Origin: Porphyromonas sp. COT-239 OH1446 | GTDB lineage: Bacteria > Bacteroidota > Bacteroidia > Bacteroidales > Porphyromonadaceae | Direction of reading: 5' to 3' | NCBI RefSeq assembly: GCF_000768875.1 | Contig: NZ_JRAO01000010.1 | Location: 126,759 to 190,758 of the forward strand | DNA length: 64,000 bases | Shown: positions 18,112 through 26,681 of the stretch, in pieces | How positions within the stretch are numbered: the first letter of the stretch is position 1 | Layout of the letters: each line of letters begins with the position of its first letter | Position numbers and translations under genes: made by a program | Notes under the pieces: generated by a model | Database searches by the model: none | The model's input: the letters and a program-made list of their open reading frames with translations, nothing else | Told to the model about the DNA's origin: nothing

Positions 18112-19026
18112 ATGGAAAAGATTATTGGGCTCATCGACGCCCCCTTTACGCCCTTCGATGCCGAGGGCAATGTGAACTTAGCTCCGATCCCCGCCTACTG
18201 CGACCTCCTCGTTCGCTCAGGCCTCAAGGGGGTATTCATCAACGGCTCATCGGGCGAGGGCTATATGCTCAGCGAAGAGGAGCGTATGCAGCTGGCCGAA
18301 GAGTGGGTACGGGTTGCCCCCAAGGGCTTCAAGGTCATCGTACACGTCGGCAGCACCTCTCTGACCTCTAGTGTGCGCCTGGCAGCCCATGCCGAGAAGA
18401 TCGGGGCCTGGGGCATCGGGGCTATGGCAACCCCCTTCCCCAAGATGGGAAGCATCGAGCAGCTCGTCCAGTACATCGAGCCTATGGCCGCCGCAGCCCC
18501 CTCGCTACCCTTCTACTACTACCACATCCCTGTCTTCAACGGAGCTTACCTCTCGATGCTAGACCTGCTCAAGGCCGTAGATGGGCGCATCCCCAACTTC
18601 GCAGGGATCAAGTACACCTACGAGCACCTCTACGAATACAACCGCTGTATGCGCTACAAGGGAGGCAAGTATGATATGCTCCACGGTCAGGATGAGACCA
18701 TCCTCTCGGCTCTAGTGATGGGCGGAGCTCAGGGCGGTATCGGTGGGACAACCAACTACAATGCGATCTGCCTCAATGGCATCCTCGAGGCTTGGAAGGC
18801 TGGGGATATTGACAAGGCTCGCAGACTGCAAAACTACGCCCAGGATGTCATCGACGTCATCGCCAAGTACCGAGGCAATATCTGTGCGGGCAAGCGTATC
18901 ATGAAGCTCATTGGGCTAGACCTAGGGCCTAACCGCAAGCCCTTCATGAACATCACCGACGAGGAGGAGGCACAGATCAAGGCGGAGCTCGAAGCTATTG
19001 ACTTCTTCAACCACTGTAACAAATAG
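18112..19026 (+). CDS. nanA: N-acetylneuraminate lyase
   Basis: Class I aldolase of the DHDPS/NAL superfamily that splits Neu5Ac into pyruvate and N-acetylmannosamine in the cytoplasm. The carboxylate-binding loop is GSSGEG at 45-50, the catalytic Tyr is in FYYYHIP (Tyr137), and the Schiff-base Lys is Lys167 in GIKYTY. The YYxIP motif and the 304-residue length favour NanA over dihydrodipicolinate synthase. The adjacent MFS gene supports sialic acid feeding. No NanE, kinase or sialidase gene is in the window, so the rest of the pathway must be elsewhere. Confidence 0.9.
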   Translation: MEKIIGLIDAPFTPFDAEGNVNLAPIPAYCDLLVRSGLKGVFINGSSGEGYMLSEEERMQLAEEWVRVAPKGFKVIVHVGSTSLTSSVRLAAHAEKIGAWGIGAMATPFPKMGSIEQLVQYIEPMAAAAPSLPFYYYHIPVFNGAYLSMLDLLKAVDGRIPNFAGIKYTYEHLYEYNRCMRYKGGKYDMLHGQDETILSALVMGGAQGGIGGTTNYNAICLNGILEAWKAGDIDKARRLQNYAQDVIDVIAKYRGNICAGKRIMKLIGLDLGPNRKPFMNITDEEEAQIKAELEAIDFFNHCNK

Positions 19027-19050
19027 CCTGAGCAGCTAGTCCGCCCCCCC

Positions 19051-19104
19051 AAGAGGTAGGGTGCAGAGGGCCTAGGTGGCTCTTCTGTACCCTATCTCTT
19101 TTTG
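19051..19104 (+). terminator. Terminator after nanA
   Basis: Arms 19051-19068 (AAGAGGTAGGGTGCAGAG) and 19081-19100 pair with two G-T wobbles and are followed by a T5 tract. The tract's last bases overlap the -33 TTG of the grpE promoter. Confidence 0.75.
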
Positions 19105-19132
19105 TCAGCTGAGCGGGTTGGTATCATATTTG
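19102..19132 (+). promoter_or_regulatory. grpE-dnaJ promoter
   Basis: TTG at 19102-19104, 20-base spacer, CATATTTG at 19125-19132 (one mismatch to TAnnTTTG). The predicted start near 19139 gives a 75-base leader. No CIRCE inverted repeat is seen. Confidence 0.6.
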
Positions 19133-19213
19133 CTCTATAGAAAAGAGATCGACCGAAACTCTACTCGAGAAATAAGAAATAATAAACTGAAAATAAAAGA
19201 TATAAATATAACT

Positions 19214-19774
19214 ATGACTAAAGAAAACAAGGAGCAACTGACAGATCCAGCACAGCAACAAGAGCCTACTCAGCTGACAGACTGTCAGAGCACAGAGGCC
19301 AATGAGGCAGAGGCCAGCGAAGCCCCCCAAACACCTACTGCTGAGGAGGAGCTGACCAAGCTACAGGATGCGCACCTGCGTCTGATGGCAGAGTACGACA
19401 ACTTCCGCAAGCGCACCCTCAGAGAGAAGAGCGAGCTCATCCGCAATGGTGGCGAGAAGGTTCTGCTCGAGCTCTTGCCTGTGATCGACGACCTAGACAT
19501 TGCTCTGCAAAATATCGAGCGTACGGATGATCTGGTGGCCCTTCGTGAGGGGATTAAGCTCATCCATAGCAAATTCGTCGATTACCTGCAACGCCAAGGG
19601 GTTAAGGAGATTGAGACTATAGAGGCGACCTTCGACGAAGAGCGTCATGAGGCCATTGCTGTTATCCCTGCTCCCTCAGAGGAGTTCAAGGGTAAGGTCG
19701 TGGACTGCGTCAAGAAGGGGTACACCCTCAACGACAAGGTCATCAGACACGCCAACGTAGTCGTCGGACAATAA
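19214..19774 (+). CDS. grpE: Nucleotide exchange factor GrpE
   Basis: Cochaperone that releases ADP from DnaK. The 186-residue protein has an acidic, low-complexity N-terminal tail (residues 1-60), a long helix with [20 protein letters not shown], and the C-terminal beta domain with the GrpE signature [10 protein letters not shown]. The ATG at 19214 is chosen since the 46 in-frame residues upstream overlap the promoter and have no family match. dnaJ follows 19 bases later; dnaK is not in the window. Confidence 0.96.
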   Translation: MTKENKEQLTDPAQQQEPTQLTDCQSTEANEAEASEAPQTPTAEEELTKLQDAHLRLMAEYDNFRKRTLREKSELIRNGGEKVLLELLPVIDDLDIALQNIERTDDLVALREGIKLIHSKFVDYLQRQGVKEIETIEATFDEERHEAIAVIPAPSEEFKGKVVDCVKKGYTLNDKVIRHANVVVGQ

Positions 19775-19793
19775 TAGGGAGAGGAGGACTAAT

Positions 19794-20924
19794 ATGGCAA
19801 CCAAAAGAGACTATTATGAGATCCTAGGCGTCGATCGTAATGCCAACGACGATGCCCTCAAGAAGGCATATCGCAAGCTAGCCATCAAGTATCACCCCGA
19901 CAAGAACCCCGGGGATAAGGAGGCCGAGGAGCACTTCAAGGAGATTGCTGAGGCCTACGATGTGCTCAGCGACCCAGACAAGCGTGCCCGCTATGATCGC
20001 TTCGGCCATGCTGGTGTAGGGAGCAGTGCTGCCAGTGGTGGTTATGGTGGTGGTATGTCGATGGAGGACATTTTCAGCCGCTTCGGCGATCTCTTCGGGG
20101 GCTTTGGTGGCTTCGAGGGTGGTGGACGCCCCATGGCACGAGGCTCAGATCTTCGGGCTCGTGTACGCCTAAACCTCGAGGAGATCGAGAAGGGGGTTGA
20201 GAAGAAGCTCAAGGTCAAGAAGCACATCAACTGCTCTTCCTGCCACGGAGAGGGGACGACGGAGCGGGATGGCCGCTCAACCTGTACCAAGTGCCAGGGC
20301 AGAGGGGTCATTACCCAAATGCAAAACACCTTCTTCGGGCCCATGCAGAGCCAAACGACCTGCCCCAGCTGTCATGGCCAGGGAGAGGTGATCACCAAGC
20401 CCTGCTCCAAGTGTCATGGTCGAGGGACGGAGGTTGGCGAGGAGATTGTCAGCTTTCGCATCCCCGCAGGTGTGGCCGAGGGGATGCAGCTCACTGTACC
20501 AGGTAAGGGGAATGCAGCCCCACACGGGGGGATGCCTGGCGACCTCCTGGTCGTGATCACAGAGGAGGAAGACCCCAACCTCATCCGCAACGGCAATGAC
20601 CTCATCTATAACCTACTGGTTTCGATCCCAGATGCCATCGAGGGCACTACGGTCGAGATCCCTACGATCGATGGCAAGGCCCGTCTGCGCATCGAACCAG
20701 GGACGCAGCCTGGCAAGATCCTTCGCCTCAGAGGCAAGGGGCTGCCCGAGGTCAATGGTTATGGCCGAGGAGACCTGCTGGTCAATGTGAATGTCTTTGT
20801 CCCCAAGATGGAGCACAAGTCTGAGGAGGAGCTTATGGGGCACATGCGTCAGAGCAAGGCCTTCGCCCCTACAGAAGAGGCTCGCAGAGAGGTAGACCGC
20901 AAGTACCGAGAGATGCTCCGCTAG
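19794..20924 (+). CDS. dnaJ: Chaperone protein DnaJ
   Basis: A 376-residue type I Hsp40. It has the J domain with HPD in [13 protein letters not shown], a Gly/Phe-rich linker (residues ~75-115, [13 protein letters not shown] and [12 protein letters not shown]), four zinc-binding CxxCxGxG repeats ([32 protein letters not shown]) and the C-terminal substrate-binding domains. All metal ligands are present. It is translated just after grpE and closed by a strong hairpin. Confidence 0.98.
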   Translation: MATKRDYYEILGVDRNANDDALKKAYRKLAIKYHPDKNPGDKEAEEHFKEIAEAYDVLSDPDKRARYDRFGHAGVGSSAASGGYGGGMSMEDIFSRFGDLFGGFGGFEGGGRPMARGSDLRARVRLNLEEIEKGVEKKLKVKKHINCSSCHGEGTTERDGRSTCTKCQGRGVITQMQNTFFGPMQSQTTCPSCHGQGEVITKPCSKCHGRGTEVGEEIVSFRIPAGVAEGMQLTVPGKGNAAPHGGMPGDLLVVITEEEDPNLIRNGNDLIYNLLVSIPDAIEGTTVEIPTIDGKARLRIEPGTQPGKILRLRGKGLPEVNGYGRGDLLVNVNVFVPKMEHKSEEELMGHMRQSKAFAPTEEARREVDRKYREMLR

Positions 20925-20984
20925 TTGGAGCTCGATAGAGCCTCATAGCTCTCAAGCAAAATCTCGAGAGTAACCCCTACAAAG

Positions 20985-21028
20985 GAAGGACTAACCCTCC
21001 CCTCGCACGAGGGGAGGGTTAGTCCTTC
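20985..21028. terminator. Bidirectional terminator between dnaJ and the fimbrillin gene
   Basis: Arms GAAGGACTAACCCTCCCCTC (from 20985) and its exact complement (to 21028) form a 20-21-bp stem with a minimal loop. It separates convergent genes. Confidence 0.85.
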
Positions 21029-21034
21029 TCTTCA

Positions 21035-22462
21035 CTAAAGATCTATCTCTTGCTCCCGAATGGTTGGGTCTAGGACCTCTACCACAGGCTTCAGCTTGTG
21101 GAGGTCTGCGAGCGACGTCCGACGCTCTGATAGGTCAGGGAAGACGGGGCTACCGGGGGCACTGATGGAGGACAAACGAAGACGATATTCATTGTTGCGT
21201 ACCACCCCATAGCGACCAGCCGAATGCATCAGAGGGGCTTGCTCGTCGGAGAAGTGGCGGATATAGACGAGGTAATAGCTCAAGGCATTCTTATAGAACC
21301 TAATCCCCTCTCTCTCAAAAGCCTCAGAAAAGCTCGTCTCAGATAAACCGGCCTGCTGGACGGCTGTACGCAGAGCCTCGTCCCCAGAATAGTTACCACT
21401 GCTGATCATCGCCTTGAGTGCTCGCTCTCCATAATAATGCCCTTGATAGCTGACCCAGCCCTCACCCTGCTCTAGGGTAAGTGTCTCAGGAATGAAGGGA
21501 TAGGAGAGCACTACACAGGGCACTGCTCCCTCTACAAAGGCTGCAGGGGGGAGGACGCTCTCCTTAGCGTAGTTGGCAAGGGCTATTGTCCCTTGAGCTT
21601 GATCGAGGCTAGGCTTCACCTCAGCCCAATTACCCGCATGGGAGGCTGTGCTCTTGGTATGATGGGCGATTAGGGTCGAGAGACTAACCGAGGGAGACCA
21701 AGCAGAGAAGAGTTCGCCCGAGGCATAGCGATCCTTCGTAGCACTGCCATCGCCCACCTGCTCGGGCTCTCCAGAGGATAACAAGCCAAGAGGGCGCAGC
21801 GGAGCAACCCTACGAGCTAGGCTATTGATGAGGAACTTGGCCGAGGCTTGCCCTGCTCGTCCTCCGACAAGCTTGGGTGTTCCATATACCAATACCCGAG
21901 CCAAGGCCGCTTCGAGCCTAATCGCAGGCTGAGGCTGAGCATCCTTGGCCTGAAGGGAGAAGGCCGAGGAGGGGACATGGACTGCTCCCTGCTCATTGAG
22001 CAAGGCAATGCTCTTGACTGTCTGAGTGGAGAGATCCTCGATATAGAAGGCTGATCCCTTGATATTCTGAGGCTTGCTTAACTGATCGAGGGAGGCACCG
22101 GGCATCGTCAGTGCTTTAAGCTCCGGGGTCGGATTACCCATAACAACAAGTTTATAGTCATCCTTCGGCAGAGATAGGACAAGATCCGAGAGAGCCGTCG
22201 GGGCGACCTCTCGGACATGCTCCAGCTTCGAGCTCTGCGCATTATAGAAGAGTAGACGAAGCGACTGAACCACTTTCATCGGGTCAGTTGTCTGCGAACG
22301 CACCTCCAGGGCGTTAGGCATCTCGATCTTAAGGCGGACAAACTGGCGAGCTTGGCGAGGCATAGGCGTCGGATCGAGGCGAATGGCTTGCTCAGAATTG
22401 CAAGCAGGCAGGAGCAGGAGGGAGGAGCATGCTGCCAAAAACATCCATGTTAAGGTCTTCAT
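21035..22462 (-). CDS. Mfa1/FimA-type fimbrillin lipoprotein, orphan
   Basis: A 475-residue lipoprotein with signal peptide and lipobox LLLLPAC (Cys21). The C-terminal ~70 residues carry the pattern of the Mfa1-type fimbrillin C-terminal domain: YYLVYIRHFSDEQAPLMHSA, then RYGVVRNNEYRLRLSSISAP followed by GSPVFPD. The N-terminal half, with SLRLLFYNAQSSKLEHV and DDYKLVVMGNP, fits the FimA-type beta domain. In P. gingivalis such proteins are exported as lipoproteins, cleaved by arginine-specific gingipains after an N-terminal strand and polymerised by strand exchange. Arg residues are available after the lipid anchor (MPRQARQF). No anchor, tip or accessory pilin gene lies next to it, so it may be an orphan subunit or an accessory pilin. 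Confidence 0.8.
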   Translation of the reverse strand: MKTLTWMFLAACSSLLLLPACNSEQAIRLDPTPMPRQARQFVRLKIEMPNALEVRSQTTDPMKVVQSLRLLFYNAQSSKLEHVREVAPTALSDLVLSLPKDDYKLVVMGNPTPELKALTMPGASLDQLSKPQNIKGSAFYIEDLSTQTVKSIALLNEQGAVHVPSSAFSLQAKDAQPQPAIRLEAALARVLVYGTPKLVGGRAGQASAKFLINSLARRVAPLRPLGLLSSGEPEQVGDGSATKDRYASGELFSAWSPSVSLSTLIAHHTKSTASHAGNWAEVKPSLDQAQGTIALANYAKESVLPPAAFVEGAVPCVVLSYPFIPETLTLEQGEGWVSYQGHYYGERALKAMISSGNYSGDEALRTAVQQAGLSETSFSEAFEREGIRFYKNALSYYLVYIRHFSDEQAPLMHSAGRYGVVRNNEYRLRLSSISAPGSPVFPDLSERRTSLADLHKLKPVVEVLDPTIREQEIDL

Positions 22463-22529
22463 AGGGGCATAATTTATTTAGATGAAACAAACAATTTGTC
22501 TAACTATGTGTCTGATTGATAGTATAGAG

Positions 22530-22537
22530 CAAATGTA
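22530..22537 (-). promoter_or_regulatory. Candidate -7 element of the fimbrillin gene
   Basis: Reverse-strand TACATTTG matches TAnnTTTG, 68 bases before the start codon. No TTG at the usual spacing, so regulation may need an activator. Confidence 0.45.
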
Positions 22538-22622
22538 ACCATTATTCCGCACATTCTCAGATCAGAGAGATAGATTGTTTTGAGACTTAAGGCCTATATT
22601 GTGGGAGAGGGAAAAGAGCCAA

Positions 22623-22656
22623 CGGGCTCGGCAAAGCCCTTGCTTCGCCGAACCCG
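22623..22656 (-). terminator. Terminator of the serC-serA-DUF1015 unit
   Basis: Two 15-base arms (22623-22637 and 22642-22656) pair with two mismatches around a 4-base loop; on the reverse strand a CTCTTTTCCC tract follows. It lies 32 bases beyond the DUF1015 stop. Confidence 0.75.
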
Positions 22657-22687
22657 CTGCTGTAATCGAATGTCCCAGGCTTATTCC

Positions 22688-23935
22688 CTACACCAGCTCG
22701 TGGATCACGAGACCAGAGCGGAGCTTAGGTTCGAACCAGGTGGTCTTAGGAGGCATGATGTTACCCGTGTCCGCAATGTCGATCAGCTGCTGCATGGATA
22801 CAGGATAGAGGGCGAGGGCCACTCTCATCTCTCCGCTGTCTACACGCTTCTTGAGCTCACCAAGGCCACGGATACCTCCTACGAAGTCGATACGCTTGTC
22901 CGAGCGAAGATCCTTGATACCGAGGATCTCGTCCAGGATAAGGTTCGAGGAGATCGTAACGTCAAGTACTCCGATGGGATCGTGGTCATCATAAGTCCCC
23001 TCTCTGGCCGTGAGCGAATACCAACGACCGCTCAGATAGAGCGAGAAGTTGTGCAAGCAATTAGGCTTATAGATCTCAGTACCCTTGTCTTCGACTACGA
23101 AGTGCTTGGCGAGCTTGGCAAGGAACTCCTCATCCGAGAGGTTGTTCAGATCCTTCACGACACGATTGTAGTCGATGATCGTGAGCTGATCGTCAGGGAA
23201 GCAGACAGCCATGAAGTAGTTATACTCCTCATCACCACGGTGATGAGGGTTCTGCCTGGCTTTCTCTGCCCCAACGAGTGCAGCAGCAGCCGAGCGGTGG
23301 TGGCCATCGGCGATATAGAGCGCAGGCATCTCTGCAAAGAGATCTGTGATGCGCTGAATATCAGCCTCCTGGTCGATGATCCAAAACTCATGCCCGAAGC
23401 CATCTAGTTCGGCCACGAAGCTATAGATAGGCTTAGTATCGGTATACTTCTTGACAATCTTATTAATCTCGTCCTTAGCAGGATAGGCAAAGAAGACAGG
23501 CTCGATGTTCGCATTATTAACACGAACGTGCTTCATACGATCCTCCTCCTTGTCTCGGCGTGTGAGCTCATGCTTCTTGATTACCCCATTCATATAGTCC
23601 TCGACATAGGCGCAGACCACGAGACCATACTGTGTCTTGCCATTCATCGTTTGGGCATAGACGTAGTAGTTCTCCTTCTGATCCTGCACGAGCCAGCCTT
23701 TCTCTCTGAACATGGCGAAGTTCTCAGCAGCCTTGTTGTAGACCTTCTCTTCGTGTTCGTCCGTACCTACTGGGAAGTCAATCTCAGGGCGAATGATATG
23801 ATAGAGGGACTTCTCATTGCCCTCGGCCTCGGCCCGGGCTTCATCCGAGTTAAGTACGTCGTATGGGCGAGAGGCTACCTGCTCTACGAGATCCTGTGGG
23901 GGGCGAATGCCCTTAAAAGGTTTGATAACAGCCAT
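22688..23935 (-). CDS. DUF1015 family protein
   Basis: A 415-residue soluble protein of the DUF1015 family: MAVIKPFKGIRPPQDL, ASRPYDVLNSDEARAEA, then YIADGHHRSAAAAL in the middle and MPPKTTWFEPKLRSGLVIHE at the end. No reaction is established for the family. The gene follows serA by 38 bases and serC further upstream on the same strand, an arrangement that recurs in Bacteroidales, which hints at a role near serine or phosphoserine metabolism. That is inference from neighbours. Confidence 0.85.
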   Translation of the reverse strand: MAVIKPFKGIRPPQDLVEQVASRPYDVLNSDEARAEAEGNEKSLYHIIRPEIDFPVGTDEHEEKVYNKAAENFAMFREKGWLVQDQKENYYVYAQTMNGKTQYGLVVCAYVEDYMNGVIKKHELTRRDKEEDRMKHVRVNNANIEPVFFAYPAKDEINKIVKKYTDTKPIYSFVAELDGFGHEFWIIDQEADIQRITDLFAEMPALYIADGHHRSAAAALVGAEKARQNPHHRGDEEYNYFMAVCFPDDQLTIIDYNRVVKDLNNLSDEEFLAKLAKHFVVEDKGTEIYKPNCLHNFSLYLSGRWYSLTAREGTYDDHDPIGVLDVTISSNLILDEILGIKDLRSDKRIDFVGGIRGLGELKKRVDSGEMRVALALYPVSMQQLIDIADTGNIMPPKTTWFEPKLRSGLVIHELV

Positions 23936-23973
23936 AGTAAATAATCTTGTATGCTAAGCAAAATGATATTGAT

Positions 23974-24897
23974 CTACTTGTTGAGGCGGAAACGCTCGTT
24001 ACCCTCCTTGATATAGCCAACGATCTGACGAGCAGCGGCTAGACCGGCGTTGATGTTAGCCTCCGAAGTCTGAGCTCCCATCTTCTTAGGAGTAGAGAAG
24101 TAGCGATCGCCTAGGGCAGCCACCATCTCTTCGTGGTTAGCAGGCATAATGTCAGTGAAGTAGCGAAGGTCTTCACGCTCCTTGAGGACGGCTAGGAGCT
24201 CGGCTTCGTTGATGATCTCCTTGCGGGCAGTATTCACCAGGATAGCCTTCTTGGGCATAGAGCCTACGAGGGCACGACCGATAGAGCCCTTGGTCTCAGG
24301 AGTAGCAGGAATGTGCATAGAAACAATGTCGCAGCCAGCGAAGAGCTCTGCCTGGGTAGCTACGTGCTTCACACCGGCTGCAGTCATAGCCTCTGCAGGA
24401 GTGAAAGGGTCAAAGGCATACACCTCCATACCCAAGCCCTGGGCGATGCGAGCCACGTTGCGCCCCGTTGCTCCGAAGGCGAGCAGACCGAGCTTCTTGC
24501 CCATGAGCTCGGAGCCAGAAGTACCGTTGAATCGGTTGCGAATGCCGAAGAGTAGCATCCCAATCACCAGCTCTGCCACAGCATTGGCATTTTGGCCAGG
24601 AGTATTCATCACAACGACATTGTGTGCCGTAGCTGCGGCGAGGTCTACGTTGTCATAGCCAGCCCCAGCACGCACGACGATCTTGAGCTCCTTGGCAGCA
24701 TCGAAGACCTCAGCATCAATAATATCGCTGCGGATGATAATTGCGTGCACATCAGCTACAGCCTTGAGCAGCTCTGCCTTGCTTGCATACTTCTCGAGCA
24801 GGACAACCTCGAAGCCTGCTTCCTTACAAATCTCAGTAATTCCCTTCACTGCTACAGCAGCAAATGGCTTCTCTGTAGCGATAAGTACCTTTGTCAT
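23974..24897 (-). CDS. serA: D-3-phosphoglycerate dehydrogenase, short form
   Basis: NAD-dependent D-isomer-specific 2-hydroxyacid dehydrogenase expected to oxidise 3-phosphoglycerate in the first step of serine synthesis. Seen are the Rossmann loop LLAFGATGRNVARIAQG, the catalytic Arg in VNTARKEI, and the hinge VVVRAGAGYDNVDL. The protein is only 307 residues and lacks the regulatory ACT domain. The usual catalytic His region (TPHIGA) reads TPKKMGAQ, with Lys at about 271-272, as in the Entamoeba/Bacteroides-like form. The ATG at 24897 fits the family start (TKVLIATEKPF). It lies between serC and DUF1015. Confidence 0.88.
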   Translation of the reverse strand: MTKVLIATEKPFAAVAVKGITEICKEAGFEVVLLEKYASKAELLKAVADVHAIIIRSDIIDAEVFDAAKELKIVVRAGAGYDNVDLAAATAHNVVVMNTPGQNANAVAELVIGMLLFGIRNRFNGTSGSELMGKKLGLLAFGATGRNVARIAQGLGMEVYAFDPFTPAEAMTAAGVKHVATQAELFAGCDIVSMHIPATPETKGSIGRALVGSMPKKAILVNTARKEIINEAELLAVLKEREDLRYFTDIMPANHEEMVAALGDRYFSTPKKMGAQTSEANINAGLAAARQIVGYIKEGNERFRLNK

Positions 24898-24923
24898 GAT
24901 GGTCAATGTGATATAATGATTTA

Positions 24924-24980
24924 AGGCAGAGACGATCATAGGTCTACCATGTGTGGGATCTCCTTATATCGTCTCTGCCT
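24924..24980 (-). terminator. Inverted repeat between serC and serA, possible attenuator
   Basis: AGGCAGAGACGAT (24924-24936) and its exact complement (24968-24980) flank a 31-base loop in the 112-base gap. It could be a partial terminator that lowers serA expression relative to serC, or an mRNA-stability element. Confidence 0.5.
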
Positions 24981-25009
24981 AATTGTTCCTTGTATGTTGA
25001 GCTTGGGTA

Positions 25010-26092
25010 TTAAGCGTTTTGAGCTTCGAACTCCTGCATGCACTTCACTAGAGCCTCTACGGATTCACGTGGGCAAGCATTGTAGATAGAGGCGCGGAAG
25101 CCCCCTACAGAGCGGTGTCCCTTGATGCCGACCATACCTGCGGCCTTGGCAAACTCCATGAAGGCAGCTTCCTTGTCCTTGTACTCCTCGGCCATTACGA
25201 AGCAAACGTTCATGAGCGAACGGTCTTCCTTGGCAGCAGTACCGACGAACATCTTGTTGCGGTCGATCTCGTTGTAGAGCAGCTCTGCCTTCTCCTTGTT
25301 GATTTTGTACATAGCCTCCACGCCACCGAGCTTCTTCACCCACTTGAGGGTCTCGTGCATCACATAGATGGGGAATACAGGGGGAGTGTTGAACATAGAG
25401 CGGTTGCGCTCCTCTTCCCCGATATGAGTGCGGTAATCCACCATGGTCTGGAGCTTGCGATCTACCTTGCCGAGCAGGTCTTCACGCACGATCACGAAGG
25501 TAACGCCAGCAGGGCCAACGTTTTTCTGAGCACCACCATAGATCATACCATACTTGGACACATCTACTGGACGGCTGAGGATGTCTGAGGACATGTCTGC
25601 GATCAACGTTACAGGGCTGTCAATATCCTCATGGATCTCGGTACCATAGATGGTGTTGTTGGTAGTGATGTGGAAGTAGTCTGCATCCTTAGGGATGGTA
25701 TAGCCCTTGGGGATGTAAGAGTAGGTCTTATCCTCAGAAGAAGCTACGATCTCTACTTCGCCGTAGAACTTAGCCTCCTTGGCAGCCTTCTTGGCCCATA
25801 CCCCTGTCTGCAGGTAAGCAGCCTTCTTGCTCAAGAAGTTGGCAGGCACGGCAAAGAACTGAGTGCTTGCACCACCTCCAAGGAAGAGTACCTTATAGTT
25901 GTCGGGGATGTTGAGGAGCTCACGCCATAGATCAGCTGTCTCTTTCATGACACGCTCCCACCCTGGAGTACGGTGAGAGATCTCTAGGATACCGATACCA
26001 GTGCCATCGAAGTCTCTAATCGCTTCGATTGCCGACTCGACAGCTTCGCGAGGGAGGACGCAGGGTCCAGCGTTGAAATTGTGCTTCTTCAT
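25010..26092 (-). CDS. serC: Phosphoserine aminotransferase
   Basis: PLP-dependent fold-type I aminotransferase that makes 3-phosphoserine from 3-phosphohydroxypyruvate and glutamate; it also acts in vitamin B6 synthesis in many bacteria, of interest because pdxJ is at 55962. Motifs include [19 protein letters not shown] at the start, [15 protein letters not shown], and [20 protein letters not shown] carrying the PLP Lys. Length (360 residues) is normal. It is the first gene of serC-serA-DUF1015 and has a clear promoter upstream. Confidence 0.96.
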   Translation of the reverse strand: MKKHNFNAGPCVLPREAVESAIEAIRDFDGTGIGILEISHRTPGWERVMKETADLWRELLNIPDNYKVLFLGGGASTQFFAVPANFLSKKAAYLQTGVWAKKAAKEAKFYGEVEIVASSEDKTYSYIPKGYTIPKDADYFHITTNNTIYGTEIHEDIDSPVTLIADMSSDILSRPVDVSKYGMIYGGAQKNVGPAGVTFVIVREDLLGKVDRKLQTMVDYRTHIGEEERNRSMFNTPPVFPIYVMHETLKWVKKLGGVEAMYKINKEKAELLYNEIDRNKMFVGTAAKEDRSLMNVCFVMAEEYKDKEAAFMEFAKAAGMVGIKGHRSVGGFRASIYNACPRESVEALVKCMQEFEAQNA

Positions 26093-26183
26093 ACGAATAT
26101 GTTTTGAAAATGTGATACGTTAGCCGATATACTTTATTAATATTGCAGCATCCCCGACAAACAGATCGGGGTAATACGAAGGC

Positions 26184-26214
26184 AAAGATATTAAAGCTAA
26201 TTAGATTAGCCAAC
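26184..26214 (-). promoter_or_regulatory. serC promoter with leader hairpin
   Basis: On the reverse strand TTG (26214-26212), a 20-base spacer and TATCTTTG (26191-26184) match the Bacteroidetes consensus exactly. The ~85-base leader starts with a short hairpin, CCCCGA at 26152-26157 against TCGGGG at 26167-26172. Confidence 0.7.
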
Positions 26215-26252
26215 GAAACCTTACTTTTTTGTTGCAACTCTAAAGTTGTACC

Positions 26253-26648
26253 CTAGATCCCCTCACCATTTTCCTTGAGATCCTCTAGCTCCCGCTCGAG
26301 AAGCCGCTCAGAGAGAGTAACCAACTCCAGGCAGCCACGACCACAGCGTCCCTTGATCCGAGCACAGGTAGTCCCGCCGACCTCACGCTCGAAATCTCTA
26401 AGGAGACGCTCTCGCCTCTCGGGTTGCCCAGGTCCAAGAACTTCAAGTGAGGCATAGAGAGCACCACAGAGCCCTCCCTCAGCTCGTCCGCCACCCTTGC
26501 TTCGATAATGGAGCTCTATAGCCTCGTCGGAGAGGCCTAGCAATCCCTGCTTATGTTTGATGATAGACTGGGCACAGTTCCAGTTGTTACTAGCATTGTG
26601 GAAGTACTGCGCTGCCCCTGAATGGAGGGTTTCATCTTGCTTGCTCAT
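26253..26648 (-). CDS. C_GCAxxG_C_C family redox-type protein
   Basis: A 131-residue cysteine-motif protein of the C_GCAxxG_C_C family. The five Cys are Cys25 (NNWNCAQSI), Cys61 (GRAEGGLCGAL), and Cys95, Cys102, Cys106 (TTCARIKGRCGRGC). The invariant Ala of GCAxxG appears as GLCGAL here. Members are often encoded near redox or metal-cofactor genes; their role is unknown, with a metal or cluster site plausible. hydG lies 33 bases upstream on the same strand, so the two are likely cotranscribed. Confidence 0.82.
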   Translation of the reverse strand: MSKQDETLHSGAAQYFHNASNNWNCAQSIIKHKQGLLGLSDEAIELHYRSKGGGRAEGGLCGALYASLEVLGPGQPERRERLLRDFEREVGGTTCARIKGRCGRGCLELVTLSERLLERELEDLKENGEGI

Positions 26649-26681
26649 AAGTTTGTCTTGTGCTTAAGTATATAATAGGGA

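Noticed and set aside
18112-19026. Dihydrodipicolinate synthase (DapA)
   Set aside because: The YYYHIP motif, GSSGEG loop and the neighbouring MFS permease favour N-acetylneuraminate lyase.
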